A stretch of DNA of 64,000 nt from Primorskyibacter flagellatus (lineage in GTDB: Bacteria; Pseudomonadota; Alphaproteobacteria; Rhodobacterales; Rhodobacteraceae): positions 124,001 to 188,000 of the forward strand of contig NZ_BMFJ01000001.1 of assembly GCF_014638275.1 (NCBI RefSeq). The letters are read 5' to 3'. Shown one piece after another: positions 42,693-54,648 of this stretch; within the stretch, counting starts at the first letter, position 1; the number at the start of each line of letters is the position of its first letter. The notes beneath the pieces are model-generated. The model was not told where the DNA came from, ran no database searches, and was given only the letters and a program-made list of their open reading frames with translations. Made by a program: the position numbers and the translations under genes.

Positions 42693-43253
42693 TCAGTTGG
42701 CGGCGGAGACGAGGAAATCCGCCATCCAGCCGACATTGCCGGTTTCGGCGACGCGCAGCTTCAGCCAGCCGTTGCCGGGGTCGGACAGCACTTCGACCTC
42801 CTCGCCGCGGGTCAGGCGGCCGACCACCGAATAGCTGGTGCCGGGGCCGTTCCGCATGTTGACGTTGTTGCCGGAGACGAGGCGCAGGTCGACCGGGGTG
42901 TCGGAGGCGGGAACGACGCCGTCGGTGGTCTCTTCACCGTTCAGCACGCGCCCGAAGGAGGCGATGACGGCGGGGTCCACGGCGGCGAGCTCATCTTCGT
43001 CCGGCTTGCGGATGTCGAAGCTCGGCTCGGCCGAATAGGCGGCGCGGGTCACTTCCGCCGCGGGTTCGGGTTCGATGCGGGTGACGACGGGCACCTCTGC
43101 CGGGGCGGTTGCGGCCTGGGCTGCGCCAGCCTGGGTTGCGGACGATTCAGGCTGTTCAACCTGCGCGGACATCGGGACAAAATCGTTTCCACCGCTCATC
43201 TCGTAGAAAGCCCAGCCGAGGAAGAGGAAGGTGAGGATAATGAACTTGTACAT
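42693..43253 (-). CDS. Exported or membrane-anchored SH3 domain protein
   Basis: A 186-residue protein with an N-terminal hydrophobic segment (MYKFIILTFLFLGWAFYEM) and no clear cleavage site, so probably a membrane anchor. A disordered Ala/Glu/Pro linker is followed by a C-terminal bacterial SH3 domain (VNMRNGPGTSYSVVGRLTRG and GWMADFLVSA). On the minus strand a TATAAT-like box at 43327-43332 may be its -10 element. It diverges from parC. Confidence 0.87.
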   Translation of the reverse strand: MYKFIILTFLFLGWAFYEMSGGNDFVPMSAQVEQPESSATQAGAAQAATAPAEVPVVTRIEPEPAAEVTRAAYSAEPSFDIRKPDEDELAAVDPAVIASFGRVLNGEETTDGVVPASDTPVDLRLVSGNNVNMRNGPGTSYSVVGRLTRGEEVEVLSDPGNGWLKLRVAETGNVGWMADFLVSAAN

Positions 43254-43432
43254 AGTCGATCCGTTTTGCCGCCGTGTGAGTGGTCGTTTCGGGGAGGTAA
43301 CGCGCAGGTAACATATTGGTTTCATTATATGGCGATTCGGTTGACGGGGTGAGTACGGAAAACCCGTAATGACGCAGGGTTGTCATTGCGGTCACGCTTT
43401 ACCGGCAGGCCGCGGCGCGTTACACATCATCT

Positions 43433-45748
<2,316 letters not shown>

Positions 45749-45763
45749 CAAGCGGTTGAAAGC

Positions 45764-45789
45764 AGGGGCTTCGTCTAGTCGAAGCCCTT
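45764..45789. terminator. Bidirectional hairpin between parC and the CheB-CheR gene
   Basis: GGGCTTCG and CGAAGCCC pair around TCTAGT, extendable to ten bp, in the short gap between the convergent genes. It includes the stop codon of the CheB-CheR gene. T-runs are poor on both sides. Confidence 0.45.
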
Positions 45790-48348
45790 GAAGATCAGCA
45801 CGGCGCCGCGGACCTGGTCCGTTTCCTCCGCGGGTTCGATCGGATGGCATTCGACCGTGAACTGCCTGCCGTCGTAGGGCCCGTGTTCCGCGAAGGTCTG
45901 GCCGGTGCGGAGCGTTTCCTCGACCAGCCTGCGCAGGTCCGTGAAGTCGAACCTCGGGCCGACGACATCCAGCGTGCGGTCCACGTCGTGGTCCTGCATC
46001 TGGAATCTCTGGCCGACCAGCTGGCTGAAGCGCCGGATCTTTCCCTTGCTGTCGAGCACGATGACGCCGACCTTCAGCAGGCGCAGCACGAGGTCCATGT
46101 TCGCGTTGAGATCGGAAAGCTCCTCGATCTTCAGCTCGTGTTCTGTGCTGACCGTGACCAGTTCCTCGTTGACCGCGTGGAGTTCCTCGTTCGAGCTCTG
46201 AAGTTCCTCGTTGGAGGCCTGAAGCTCTTCGTTTGACGCCTGGAGTTCCTCGTTCGACGCCTGCAGCTCTTCGCCGCTGGCCTCAAGCCGTTCGGTGACC
46301 TGCTGCAGGGTTTCCTCTGTCAGGCGGAGGTCGCGTTCCAGTTCCGTGATGCGGCGCGACAGGATCGCGGCGTCCTCGTTGGCGGCCAGTGCCGGGGTCG
46401 CCTCGTCACCCTCGCGGGCGGGTGTCTCCTCCTCCAGCTTGATCGAGACGAGCAGGAACCGGGCGTTGGCCTGCTGTTCCAGCGGTTCGATGGTGAGCCG
46501 GCAATGCTGCGTCTGGTTGTTGTCGAATTCGACTTTTACCCGGCGCACGTAGGTTTCCATGTCGTTGCGGCGCAGCTTTTCCATCCCGACGTTGATCGGG
46601 AAGTGGAGCGAGGGATGGACGATGTCCTCGATCGTCCAGTCGGCAAGGTTGTTCATCGTATCGATGAAGGCGCTGGCCGCGCCGAACCAGCTTAGCACGC
46701 GACCGTCCGAGGAGATCAGGATCGAGGACGGCGCATAGCGCTTGAGCAGGGCGTTGTAGCTCTTGATCAGCGTGTCGCGGTTGCGGAGTTCCTGGGAGTC
46801 TCCGGGCGGGAAATGGCTGTGGTTGCGGGCGACGGGAAACTGTTGCGCGGCCATGTCCGTGCGCCGCCCCTTGGGGCGGCCGGACAGCAGCGACCGGTCG
46901 ATCCCGGCGCGCGTCGTGTCCTTCCGGTACAGCCGCCAGCGCTGGTTGACCGCGGTGAACTCCTCACTGTGCGCCCCGAGCGTTTCCGACGGGCCGAGGA
47001 ACAGGAACCCGTTGCGCCGGAGGCCGAACATGAACATCGAGATGATGCGCGAACGGGGTTCGGAATTGAGGTAGATCAGCAGGTTGCGACAGGAGATCAG
47101 GTCAAGATGCATGAACGGCGGATCGCTCAGCGCATCGTGAACCGAGAAGATCAGCTTCTGGCGCAGTACCGGCTCCACGATGAACTGGTCGCGGTGGCGG
47201 ACGAAATACCGGTCGCGAAGGTCCGGCGCCATCTTGGTCAGCGACTCCTCTCCGTAGATGCCGGTGGAGGCGCGGTCGATGGACCGCCGGTGCACGTCGG
47301 TGGCGATGACGCGGAACTTGCGGTCGGTGCCGGATTCGCGGATCGCCTCGTTCAGTTCGATGGCGATGGTATAGGCCTCTTCGCCACTGGCGCAGGCCGG
47401 CACCCAGACCCGGATCGGATCGTCATCCTCCTTTTCCCGGATCAGCTGATCGATTGCGCCCTTGCGCAGGGCCTCGATCGCCTCAGGGTTGCGGTAGAAT
47501 TGGGTGACCCCGATCAGCAGGTCCTGGTAGAGTTCGTCCAGCGCCATCGGATTGGCGAGCAGCAGCTGGCGGTATTCGTCGACGTCGCGGAACCCGTGCA
47601 ATTGCTGGCGCCGTTCGATGCGGCGCTGCACCAGGTCGGGCTTGTAGGCGCTGAAGTCTATATTGGTCTGCTGTTTCAGAAGGTCCTGGATTTCCCGCGA
47701 CATGCGCGAGGCCTGCGCGGAAACGGCGGTCAGATGATCCTTTCCGTGTTCCAGATAGTCAGAGATCGCGGACGGCATTTCCGAGGGCGACAGGATGCGA
47801 TCCACCGCGCCGCTTTTCAGCACCGACTGTGGCATCGACCCGAAATCGGCCTCCTGCGGGGTCTGAACGATCATCGCGGCGCCCTTGGCATGAAGCGCCA
47901 GCGCGCCGCGTGTCCCGTCAGAGCCCGAGCCGGAGAGAACAACGCCGATGGTCCGGGACGGATCGCGATTGCAAAGCGAACTCAGAAAATAATCGATCGG
48001 CAAATGCGGAAGGCCGTCGCCTTCGTCATATGCGCGGGTCCGGAATTTCTCACCCTCTAGTTTAACAAATTCGCTCGGCTTGTTGAGATATACCGTGTTG
48101 GGTTCAATTTTAAGCCCGTCCTCGACGTGCTGAATGCGGTGATGAAACTGTCGCTCCAGCAAAGTCTTCATCATGGAGCGGTAATCCGGCGACAGATGCT
48201 GGATGACGACATAGCTCCAGCCCCGGTCGTGGGGCGCGGTCTGGAAGAACGCTTCGAGGGGTTCCAGGCCGCCGGCCGATGCGCCTAGCGCGATCAGCGG
48301 TATCACGCCGCGAGAGGGCTCCGCGGTCTGACCGGATTGGACGCTCAC
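45775..48348 (-). CDS. CheB-CheR-PAS fusion protein
   Basis: An 857-residue fusion. Residues 1-195 form a CheB methylesterase domain with the triad Ser in GASAGG, His in VIQHLS and Asp in SGSGSDGTRG, without a receiver domain. Next is a CheR helical domain and SAM methyltransferase (VWVPACASGEEAYT, SCRNLLIYL), then a PAS-like region and a long coiled coil built of heptads (ASNEELQ three times, then SSNEELH and AVNEELV). A final PAS domain follows. There is no kinase domain. Such fusions couple methyl modification enzymes to two-component pathways. It diverges from the response regulator at 48429. Confidence 0.92.
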   Translation of the reverse strand: MSVQSGQTAEPSRGVIPLIALGASAGGLEPLEAFFQTAPHDRGWSYVVIQHLSPDYRSMMKTLLERQFHHRIQHVEDGLKIEPNTVYLNKPSEFVKLEGEKFRTRAYDEGDGLPHLPIDYFLSSLCNRDPSRTIGVVLSGSGSDGTRGALALHAKGAAMIVQTPQEADFGSMPQSVLKSGAVDRILSPSEMPSAISDYLEHGKDHLTAVSAQASRMSREIQDLLKQQTNIDFSAYKPDLVQRRIERRQQLHGFRDVDEYRQLLLANPMALDELYQDLLIGVTQFYRNPEAIEALRKGAIDQLIREKEDDDPIRVWVPACASGEEAYTIAIELNEAIRESGTDRKFRVIATDVHRRSIDRASTGIYGEESLTKMAPDLRDRYFVRHRDQFIVEPVLRQKLIFSVHDALSDPPFMHLDLISCRNLLIYLNSEPRSRIISMFMFGLRRNGFLFLGPSETLGAHSEEFTAVNQRWRLYRKDTTRAGIDRSLLSGRPKGRRTDMAAQQFPVARNHSHFPPGDSQELRNRDTLIKSYNALLKRYAPSSILISSDGRVLSWFGAASAFIDTMNNLADWTIEDIVHPSLHFPINVGMEKLRRNDMETYVRRVKVEFDNNQTQHCRLTIEPLEQQANARFLLVSIKLEEETPAREGDEATPALAANEDAAILSRRITELERDLRLTEETLQQVTERLEASGEELQASNEELQASNEELQASNEELQSSNEELHAVNEELVTVSTEHELKIEELSDLNANMDLVLRLLKVGVIVLDSKGKIRRFSQLVGQRFQMQDHDVDRTLDVVGPRFDFTDLRRLVEETLRTGQTFAEHGPYDGRQFTVECHPIEPAEETDQVRGAVLIFKGFD
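46190..46275 (-). repeat. Tandem heptad-coding repeat inside the CheB-CheR gene
   Basis: About four to five 21-base units encode ASNEELQ-type heptads of the signalling coiled coil. Units vary mostly at synonymous positions, so the repeat is kept by protein selection. Confidence 0.7.
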
Positions 48349-48370
48349 ACTCGTGCTCCATACTCAATTT

Positions 48371-48399
48371 TTGACCCTGTGGTCATTAGACCATATAGA
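48371..48399 (+). promoter_or_regulatory. Promoter and operator palindrome ahead of the response regulator gene
   Basis: TTGACC (48371-48376) and TATAGA (48394-48399) are separated by 17 bases. The spacer carries the inverted repeat TGGTC-ATTA-GACCA (48380-48393), placed to let a dimeric regulator block RNA polymerase. Confidence 0.6.
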
Positions 48400-48428
48400 G
48401 TCTGGCGTGGAAACAGGAGGTTTGAGTC

Positions 48429-48791
48429 GTGGCGCGGATTCTCATTGCGGATGACGACGTTGCGTACCGCAAGGCATTCTGCGACGGGCTGACCGTGATG
48501 GGCCATCAGGCTGATGGCGTGCCGGACGGGGCCTCAGCCCTCGAGGCGCTGAAGGCGGCGGATTACGACGTCGTCTTCCTGGATGTGATCATGCGGGGGG
48601 GCGGGGCGATCACGCTTGTCCATGACGTGAAGGTCGCATTTCCGGACGTCAAGATCGTGGTCATCAGCGGGCAGCCGCACATTTACGATACTCCGCTGTT
48701 TCGCGATGGATTCCGGTTTGCCGATGCGCGGCTGAAAAAGGACGCGTCGCTTCAGCAAATTCATGATACCGTGCAGACGTGCCTGCAATGA
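48429..48791 (+). CDS. Single-domain response regulator
   Basis: A 120-residue receiver domain only: acidic cluster IADDD, phospho-acceptor Asp52 in VVFLDVIM, Ser in VVISGQP and Lys in RLKKDAS. With no output domain it likely relays phosphate or acts by protein contact, perhaps in the CheB-CheR or membrane-kinase pathway around it. The start is a GTG behind a strong GGAGG. Confidence 0.92.
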   Translation: MARILIADDDVAYRKAFCDGLTVMGHQADGVPDGASALEALKAADYDVVFLDVIMRGGGAITLVHDVKVAFPDVKIVVISGQPHIYDTPLFRDGFRFADARLKKDASLQQIHDTVQTCLQ

Positions 48792-48860
48792 ATTGCGCGC
48801 CCGGTCCGTCCGGGCCCGTATTGCCGGATACGGCAGCCGCATATTCACCGGTCGGTACCG

Positions 48861-51161
48861 GTGTCTAGAACAGGGGGCAATGTGCCGGGTCCGCGCAGGA
48901 TCTCCGGATGGATGGCAGGCGGCGCGCTAGGTGTCGCGCTGCTTTGCCTGACGCTTGGCTGGGGCGCCGGTTTCGACGTGTTCGTCCGGGTTGCGCCGAG
49001 CCTTCCGGCCATGGTTCCCGCAAGCGCGCTGTGCCTGGCCCTTCTGGCGGTCGCGCAGCTGACCTCGCTGACGGAGCATCGGGTCGCACGGCTGGCGGGG
49101 GCGGCCATACTGGCGGCGACCGTCCCTTTGATCGTCGTACTGTCGCAGGTCGGACCGGACTGGCTGCATCCGACGTCGACGGATCTGGTCTCCGTTTCGA
49201 CGGTCTTCGGTGTGTCGGTCGTCGCGCTGGCACAGGTGGTGGCCCGCATGCCCGAAGGAAGGCGCCACGGGCTGCACTCTACGGTTGCACTGGTTGGCGT
49301 GTTCCTGTCGGGCTCAGGGCTCAGCGGTTTCCTGATCGACCGGGAGGCGCTGAACGTGCAGGCGCCGTTCATCGGGCTGTCTGTCCTGACCGCCCTCTGC
49401 CTGTTCCTGCTGAGCCTGTCGATCATCTTCGGGCGTCCCGAGGGAACCTTCGTGCGGCTGCTGTTCGATGAGAGGCCGGGCGGTCGGACAGTCCGGCGGT
49501 TCCTGCCCTGGGCCGTTGCGATCCCCTTGTGGCTGGGCATTTTTTCTGCACTGGCGACAGATGCCCGGCTGCTAGAGGAAGGGGTCCGCCTGAACTTATT
49601 TGCGGTTGCCATGGTCGCAGTCGCGTCGGTGCTGGTTGTCGGCACGGGGTGGGCACAGGTGCAGCAGCAGGAACGTGACCGGATCGCGCAGAGCCGGCTG
49701 CGCGGCCTGATGGCGGGGCTCGAAACGGCGATTTTCCTGGGTCGGGGCGAGGGTGACATGGTCGCCATGAACCCGCGTGCACAGGCGATGCTTGCGGACG
49801 GTCCGGGATCGGCTCTCTCACGGGTTCCGTTTCATTCGCTGCAGGATCGTGGACCGCTGGAGGGCCGGGATCATCCGTTGTCGCGGGCGCTGGACGGCAG
49901 CGGGCCCGCCTTCGTCGGATGGGTCGACGGGGCGGGGGCGGAACGGGTGCTGCAGTTCACGACCTATCCGCTTGGCGATCCCGACCAGACGGAAACCGTC
50001 GTGGCGGTGCTGGACGTGACGGAGCCGTGGCTGCTGCGCGAGAACCTGTCGCTGGCAGAGCGGCGCGAGGCGATTGCCAGTATCGCGCAGGGCTATGCAC
50101 ACGAACTGACCAACATCTTCGGCATCATCAAGCTGGCGGCAGGGAGCGCACAGTTGAATGCGCCGGATTTCGCGGCAGAGTCGCTCGGTTCGATCCAGAC
50201 CGCCTGCCGGAGGGGCGGTTACCTCGTCGACCGGATGCAGGCGCTGACGCGGGAAGGGCAGGATGGCGCGCAGCCGACGGATGCGGCCGAAGTGCTGTCG
50301 GATGCCGTCGTGTCCGCGCGTGAGGCGCTGTCGCCGGGCGTGTCGCTGGTGGCCGACATCCCCGAGGTCGCGCTGCCCGTCGCCTGCGATCCGGTGGACC
50401 TTGAGGTCGCGTTGAAGAACCTCGTCGTCAATGCGGAGGATGCGATCCGCGAAGGCGGCGTGGCCGATGGCCGAATCGTCGTCCGGCTGGTGCCGGGAGA
50501 CGGCGCGCTGGCGCTGCACGTGCGCGACACCGGCCCCGGCATTGCGCCCGAGGTCGCGGCGCATGCGACGGAACCCTTCTGGACCACTCGCCGCAGCCGG
50601 GGCGGTGTCGGTCTCGGCCTGTCCATCGTTCAGACGCTGGCGAACCGGCTTGGCGGCTCCTTCGTCATCGGCCCGGCGAAGGGTCAGGGGGCTGAGGCCG
50701 TGCTGACCCTGCCGCTTTCGAATGGCGCGGGTGGTGAAGATGACGGCGCGGTGCGTCCGCCGGTGTCGAGGCTTGACGGAATATCCGTTCTGGTGGTCGA
50801 GGACGATCGGGAATTCCAGGGAATGCTGGCGGAAACGCTGCGAACGCTTGGTGCCGCGGTGACCCATTGTGCGACGGGGGATGAGGCGCTGGCGTATCTG
50901 CTCGCGCATTCCGAAACGGACGTTCTGGTCGCCGACTACCTGCTTGAGGGCGAGATGACGGGGCATGAACTGGCCGTCGCGGCACGTGCCGCCGGGAGCG
51001 CGGCGCGCGTGGTCTATCTGTCGGGGTATCTGGAACGCGGCCGCAAGCCCTTGCCCGATGCGCCGGGGCTGATGCTGAGGAAGCCGGTGAGCCTCGGGCT
51101 GCTGTCGAATTCCATCCGTCTGGCGGCGCGATCCAGGTCGAGTGGTCAGCCGAGGTCGTAA
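48861..51161 (+). CDS. Membrane hybrid histidine kinase with C-terminal receiver
   Basis: A 766-residue protein. Seven to eight hydrophobic segments occupy residues 15-260 as a membrane sensor of unknown ligand. A PAS-like region follows, then the phospho-acceptor His414 in AQGYAHELTNIFG, ATP-binding boxes (NLVVNAEDAI, DTGPGIAP, GGVGLGLSIVQ) and a receiver with Asp692 in LVADYLL. The start may be the GTG at 48861 or the GTG at 48882 with a GGGGG ahead. The 3' end overlaps the convergent GGDEF-EAL gene by 16 bases. Confidence 0.88.
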   Translation: MSRTGGNVPGPRRISGWMAGGALGVALLCLTLGWGAGFDVFVRVAPSLPAMVPASALCLALLAVAQLTSLTEHRVARLAGAAILAATVPLIVVLSQVGPDWLHPTSTDLVSVSTVFGVSVVALAQVVARMPEGRRHGLHSTVALVGVFLSGSGLSGFLIDREALNVQAPFIGLSVLTALCLFLLSLSIIFGRPEGTFVRLLFDERPGGRTVRRFLPWAVAIPLWLGIFSALATDARLLEEGVRLNLFAVAMVAVASVLVVGTGWAQVQQQERDRIAQSRLRGLMAGLETAIFLGRGEGDMVAMNPRAQAMLADGPGSALSRVPFHSLQDRGPLEGRDHPLSRALDGSGPAFVGWVDGAGAERVLQFTTYPLGDPDQTETVVAVLDVTEPWLLRENLSLAERREAIASIAQGYAHELTNIFGIIKLAAGSAQLNAPDFAAESLGSIQTACRRGGYLVDRMQALTREGQDGAQPTDAAEVLSDAVVSAREALSPGVSLVADIPEVALPVACDPVDLEVALKNLVVNAEDAIREGGVADGRIVVRLVPGDGALALHVRDTGPGIAPEVAAHATEPFWTTRRSRGGVGLGLSIVQTLANRLGGSFVIGPAKGQGAEAVLTLPLSNGAGGEDDGAVRPPVSRLDGISVLVVEDDREFQGMLAETLRTLGAAVTHCATGDEALAYLLAHSETDVLVADYLLEGEMTGHELAVAARAAGSAARVVYLSGYLERGRKPLPDAPGLMLRKPVSLGLLSNSIRLAARSRSSGQPRS

Positions 51162-52984
51162 CGGGTCCGGTAGGACGCCAGCGCTTCACCGGCGAGGGGC
51201 TGGTCGAACAGGTAGCCCTGACCGTAGTGGCAGCCGATGTTGCGCAGGACGGTGACCTGCTGCGCGGTCTCGATACCCTCCGCGATGACGGCGTGGCCAA
51301 GGTTCCGGCACATGGCGACAATCGATTCCAGCACGGCGAGGTCCCGGTTGCCGGTGGTCAGGTTGTCGACGAAGTACTTGTCGATCTTGATGAGGTCGAT
51401 CGGCCAGTGGGCGAGGTGGCGCAGCCCGCCGTAGCCGGTTCCGAAATCGTCCAGCGCGACGCTGGCCCCGCGCGCCCTGAGTTCGTCGAGGGAGCGGAAG
51501 ATCTGGCCGCTCTGTTCGCCGAGCATGGTCTGTTCGGTGACTTCGATCGTCAGCCGGCTCCAGTCGAACCCGGTGTCGGCCACGGCGGACTGCACCTCGA
51601 ATGCGAATTCGGGATTCATCAGGTCGAAGAAGGTCACGTTCAGCGCCAGCCGCATCGGCGCGCCCGTCGGGGCGATGGTGGCGGCATAGTCGCGGAAGGC
51701 GCGGTGCATGATGGTGCGGGTCATCTTCTCGGCCATGGAATGATCCCGGAAGATGGCGGAGAATTCGGAGGGCGGCAGGTTGCGGCCGCGGCTGTCGCGC
51801 CAGCGGGCGAGCACCTCGAACCCCGTGCAGGTGCCGTCCGACAGGTCCACGACCGGCTGGAAATGGGGCAGGATGTCGTCGCGCTTGACCGCCGAGAGGA
51901 ACTGCTTGCCGAGTTCGGAATTGTTGTAGCGGTCGTGGCGGCGTGGGTGGAAGACGGTACTGATGCTGCGGCCCGAGTCCTTGGCAGCGTAAAGCGCGGC
52001 GTCCGCCATCTCGAACAGCTGGGAATAGGTGGTGCCATGGTCCGGGTACTGGCTGGCGCCGATACTGACATGGCCGAGGTCGGGTTTTCCAAGCAGGGCG
52101 GTGGCGCGCTGGATGCCGCTGCGGCAGCGCGACAGCAGCCCGTCAAGATAGGCGCGTCCGCCCGGCGGCAGCGGGGTCAGCACGCCGAATTCGTCCCCGC
52201 CGAGCCGTCCGACGACGCTGATGTCGGGCAGGTTGGTGCGCAGGGCCTTGGCGATGGTCTTGAGGTACATGTCGCCGAACTGGTGGCCGTAGAGGTCGTT
52301 CACCAGCTTGAAATGGTCGATGTCGATCACCACGAAGGCCGCGCCCTGGAGCCCGCTGTCGAGCAGCGCGCTGGCCTTGTTTTCGAAGGAGGCGGGGTTT
52401 TCCAGCTGGGTCAATACGTCGATTTCGGCGATGCGCTGCAGCCGGGCCGTGCGGTTGGTGAGCGATACGACCTCGTAGGTCAGATCGGCCACGCTTTCAT
52501 GACCGGACCAGAGCAGTTCGGCGACATGGGCCAGCCTGCGGCAGATGTCGATGGTCTGGTCACCCTGCCAGTCGTCGGCCCGGAAGGCAAAGCACAGGAC
52601 CCCGCCCGACACGCTGTCCTGTGCGGTCAGCGGCAGGCCGAGCAGCCGGTAGTCGGTGCCGTGCAATTGCAGCTGCCTGATCCGGTAGGGCGTGCCGAGC
52701 CGGGTCCGCGGCGTGTCGGCGGTTCCGGTGCCGCCGGAATCCTGGGTGGCGAAGTCGCGAAGGGCACGGCCGAGCGGCCCCTCGGGGACAATGGAGACGC
52801 CGGGTTTCAGCCCCCCGGTCAGGTCGGAGTTCACGAGGACAGCAGAAGCCGCCGCGCCGGTGGCCATCTCCGCCGCCTCGCGGATGACGTCGAGCAGCTG
52901 TTCCAGCTCCGGCTCCGTCAGGTCCGGCGAAAAGTGCGGGTCGTCTGGTGCATGCAACGTCATGACAGGTTCGGGCAGGTACAC
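51146..52984 (-). CDS. GGDEF-EAL cyclic di-GMP enzyme
   Basis: A 612-residue protein. A GAF-like N-terminal region (to about 190) precedes a GGDEF domain with intact RLGGDEFGVL and the metal site VIDIDHFK. An EAL domain follows in which the signature is EVL (GFEVLARWRD). Other phosphodiesterase residues look kept: EVTEQTM, DDFGTGYGG, KIDKYFV and AEGIET. It may both make and break cyclic di-GMP. The GTG start has GGAG eight bases ahead. No membrane segment is present. Confidence 0.92.
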   Translation of the reverse strand: MYLPEPVMTLHAPDDPHFSPDLTEPELEQLLDVIREAAEMATGAAASAVLVNSDLTGGLKPGVSIVPEGPLGRALRDFATQDSGGTGTADTPRTRLGTPYRIRQLQLHGTDYRLLGLPLTAQDSVSGGVLCFAFRADDWQGDQTIDICRRLAHVAELLWSGHESVADLTYEVVSLTNRTARLQRIAEIDVLTQLENPASFENKASALLDSGLQGAAFVVIDIDHFKLVNDLYGHQFGDMYLKTIAKALRTNLPDISVVGRLGGDEFGVLTPLPPGGRAYLDGLLSRCRSGIQRATALLGKPDLGHVSIGASQYPDHGTTYSQLFEMADAALYAAKDSGRSISTVFHPRRHDRYNNSELGKQFLSAVKRDDILPHFQPVVDLSDGTCTGFEVLARWRDSRGRNLPPSEFSAIFRDHSMAEKMTRTIMHRAFRDYAATIAPTGAPMRLALNVTFFDLMNPEFAFEVQSAVADTGFDWSRLTIEVTEQTMLGEQSGQIFRSLDELRARGASVALDDFGTGYGGLRHLAHWPIDLIKIDKYFVDNLTTGNRDLAVLESIVAMCRNLGHAVIAEGIETAQQVTVLRNIGCHYGQGYLFDQPLAGEALASYRTRYDLG

Positions 52985-53104
52985 GGTACTGGCTCCATCG
53001 TAAACGAACCCGGAGACGGTTTCATCTTTTGATTATGCGTTCATCATTTGATTACGAAGCTTAATATCCCGTTAACACGCCGTGCGCTGCGGTGCGATTG
53101 CCCT

Positions 53105-54472
53105 TTATTTGCGCGGTTCGGCGGTCAGCCAGACACCACCCTCGGGGCGCAGCGTGATGATCATCACCGGCTTTGGCTGGCGGCCGGGTACGGCGCGGAA
53201 CCGGAACCGGGCCAGCAGGGTGGCGAGGATGATGACCGCCTCCTGCACGGCAAATCCTGCGCCGATGCAGATGCGGGGGCCGTCGCCGAAGGGCAGATAG
53301 GCATAACGGTCGACCGGGGAGCCGTCGCTGAACCGTGCGGGATCGAAGCTGTCGGGCGCATCCCAGAGCAGGCGGTTCCGGTGCAGCGCATAGATCGGCA
53401 GCATGACCGTGTCTCCGGCCCGGATTTCGCGCCCGCAGAGCGTGTCTGCGGTCTGCGCGGTGCGGGAGATCAGGCCGGCCGGGGGGTAGAGTCGCAGCGT
53501 CTCGTCCACGATGGCGCGGATGGCAGGTAAGGCGGCGATGTCGTCGGCTGTGGCGGCGCGCGCGCCCAGAACGCGGCGGGCCTCTTCCCCGGCGGCCTCC
53601 TGAACGTCGGGATCGAAGGCGCAGAGATAGAGCGCCCAGGCCAGGGTGAGCGCGGTGGTTTCGTGGCCGGCGACGATGAAGGTCAGCAGGTTGTCGCGGA
53701 TTTCCGGCGTGCGCATGCGGCGCTGCGTGTCCGGGTCCTCTCCGGCGATGAGCAGGTCCAGAAGGTCGGGCGGGTTGCCCGCGCCGTCGCTGCGTCGCGC
53801 TATGATCGCCTCGTCCGCGGCCTGTTTCATGCGCCGCACCGCGTCGCCCGACATCACGCGGCCGGGGCGTGGGACCCAGCCCGGCAGGCCAAGCAGGTCG
53901 AAGAGCGATACGCGCCCGGCCACGTCGATATAGCTGTCGATGGCGCGGTGCATCGCCTCCCGGTCGAACTGCGCCTTGCCGGACAGGGTGACGTCCGAGA
54001 TGACCTCGAAGGTGGCGCGCACCATCTCCGCGTACATGTCCAGCGCCCGCGGGCCGGAGGCGGTGACCCGGGTGGCGGTGGCCTCGGCCGCGCGGGTCAT
54101 CATGGGGGCGAGGTTGGCGATGTTGCGGCGCGAGAAGGCGGGCGCGGCGGCGCGGCGCTGCCAGCGCCAGTGCGCGCCCTCGGCGATGAACAGGCTTTCG
54201 CCGATGGCCGGGCGGAGCAGGTTCTTGGTGACCACGGACTTCGGGTAATCGTCGACCCTCTCAAGCAGCACCCGCCGGATCGCGGGCGGGTCCATCAGCA
54301 TGTGCCAGCGCGCCCCGGTCCTGCCGGATACGATCGGCTGGCGCACGGCGAGATCGGGCAGGATGTCGAGCAGGTTGGAGCGCGCGGCCCGCAGGCTGCC
54401 GAACAGGCCAAGCGGGGTGGTGACAAGCGGGGCCTTGACCGGCTCTGCCATGCGGATGGTGCTGTCGGGCAT
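53105..54472 (-). CDS. Cytochrome P450
   Basis: A 455-residue soluble P450. I-helix AGHETTALTLAW, the ExxR motif ETLR, the PERF-like FDPARF, and the heme loop FGDGPRICIG with the proximal Cys402 are all present. The substrate (fatty acid, terpene or other) cannot be told. No ferredoxin or ferredoxin reductase is adjacent, so electron partners must be encoded elsewhere. A GGAG precedes the ATG. Confidence 0.93.
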   Translation of the reverse strand: MPDSTIRMAEPVKAPLVTTPLGLFGSLRAARSNLLDILPDLAVRQPIVSGRTGARWHMLMDPPAIRRVLLERVDDYPKSVVTKNLLRPAIGESLFIAEGAHWRWQRRAAAPAFSRRNIANLAPMMTRAAEATATRVTASGPRALDMYAEMVRATFEVISDVTLSGKAQFDREAMHRAIDSYIDVAGRVSLFDLLGLPGWVPRPGRVMSGDAVRRMKQAADEAIIARRSDGAGNPPDLLDLLIAGEDPDTQRRMRTPEIRDNLLTFIVAGHETTALTLAWALYLCAFDPDVQEAAGEEARRVLGARAATADDIAALPAIRAIVDETLRLYPPAGLISRTAQTADTLCGREIRAGDTVMLPIYALHRNRLLWDAPDSFDPARFSDGSPVDRYAYLPFGDGPRICIGAGFAVQEAVIILATLLARFRFRAVPGRQPKPVMIITLRPEGGVWLTAEPRK

Positions 54473-54648
54473 CGCGTCGCTCCGTTCTGGCGTGCGGGCG
54501 GGGGCTTGGCAGGAAGATAGGGGCGCGCGGGCCGTCCGGCAATGCGGGGTGGCGGTGGAGGGGCGTGCGACACCGGGAAGGTTTGCATGACCTGCCGGGT
54601 TCGGCTATCCGGGTTCCGCCGCGCATCCAGCGCCCTGGAGGACCCCGA

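Noticed and set aside
46190..46275. Tandem repeat as a possible CRISPR-like or mobile element
   Set aside because: Units are 21 bases in frame and encode the known heptad coiled coil of CheB-CheR-PAS proteins.
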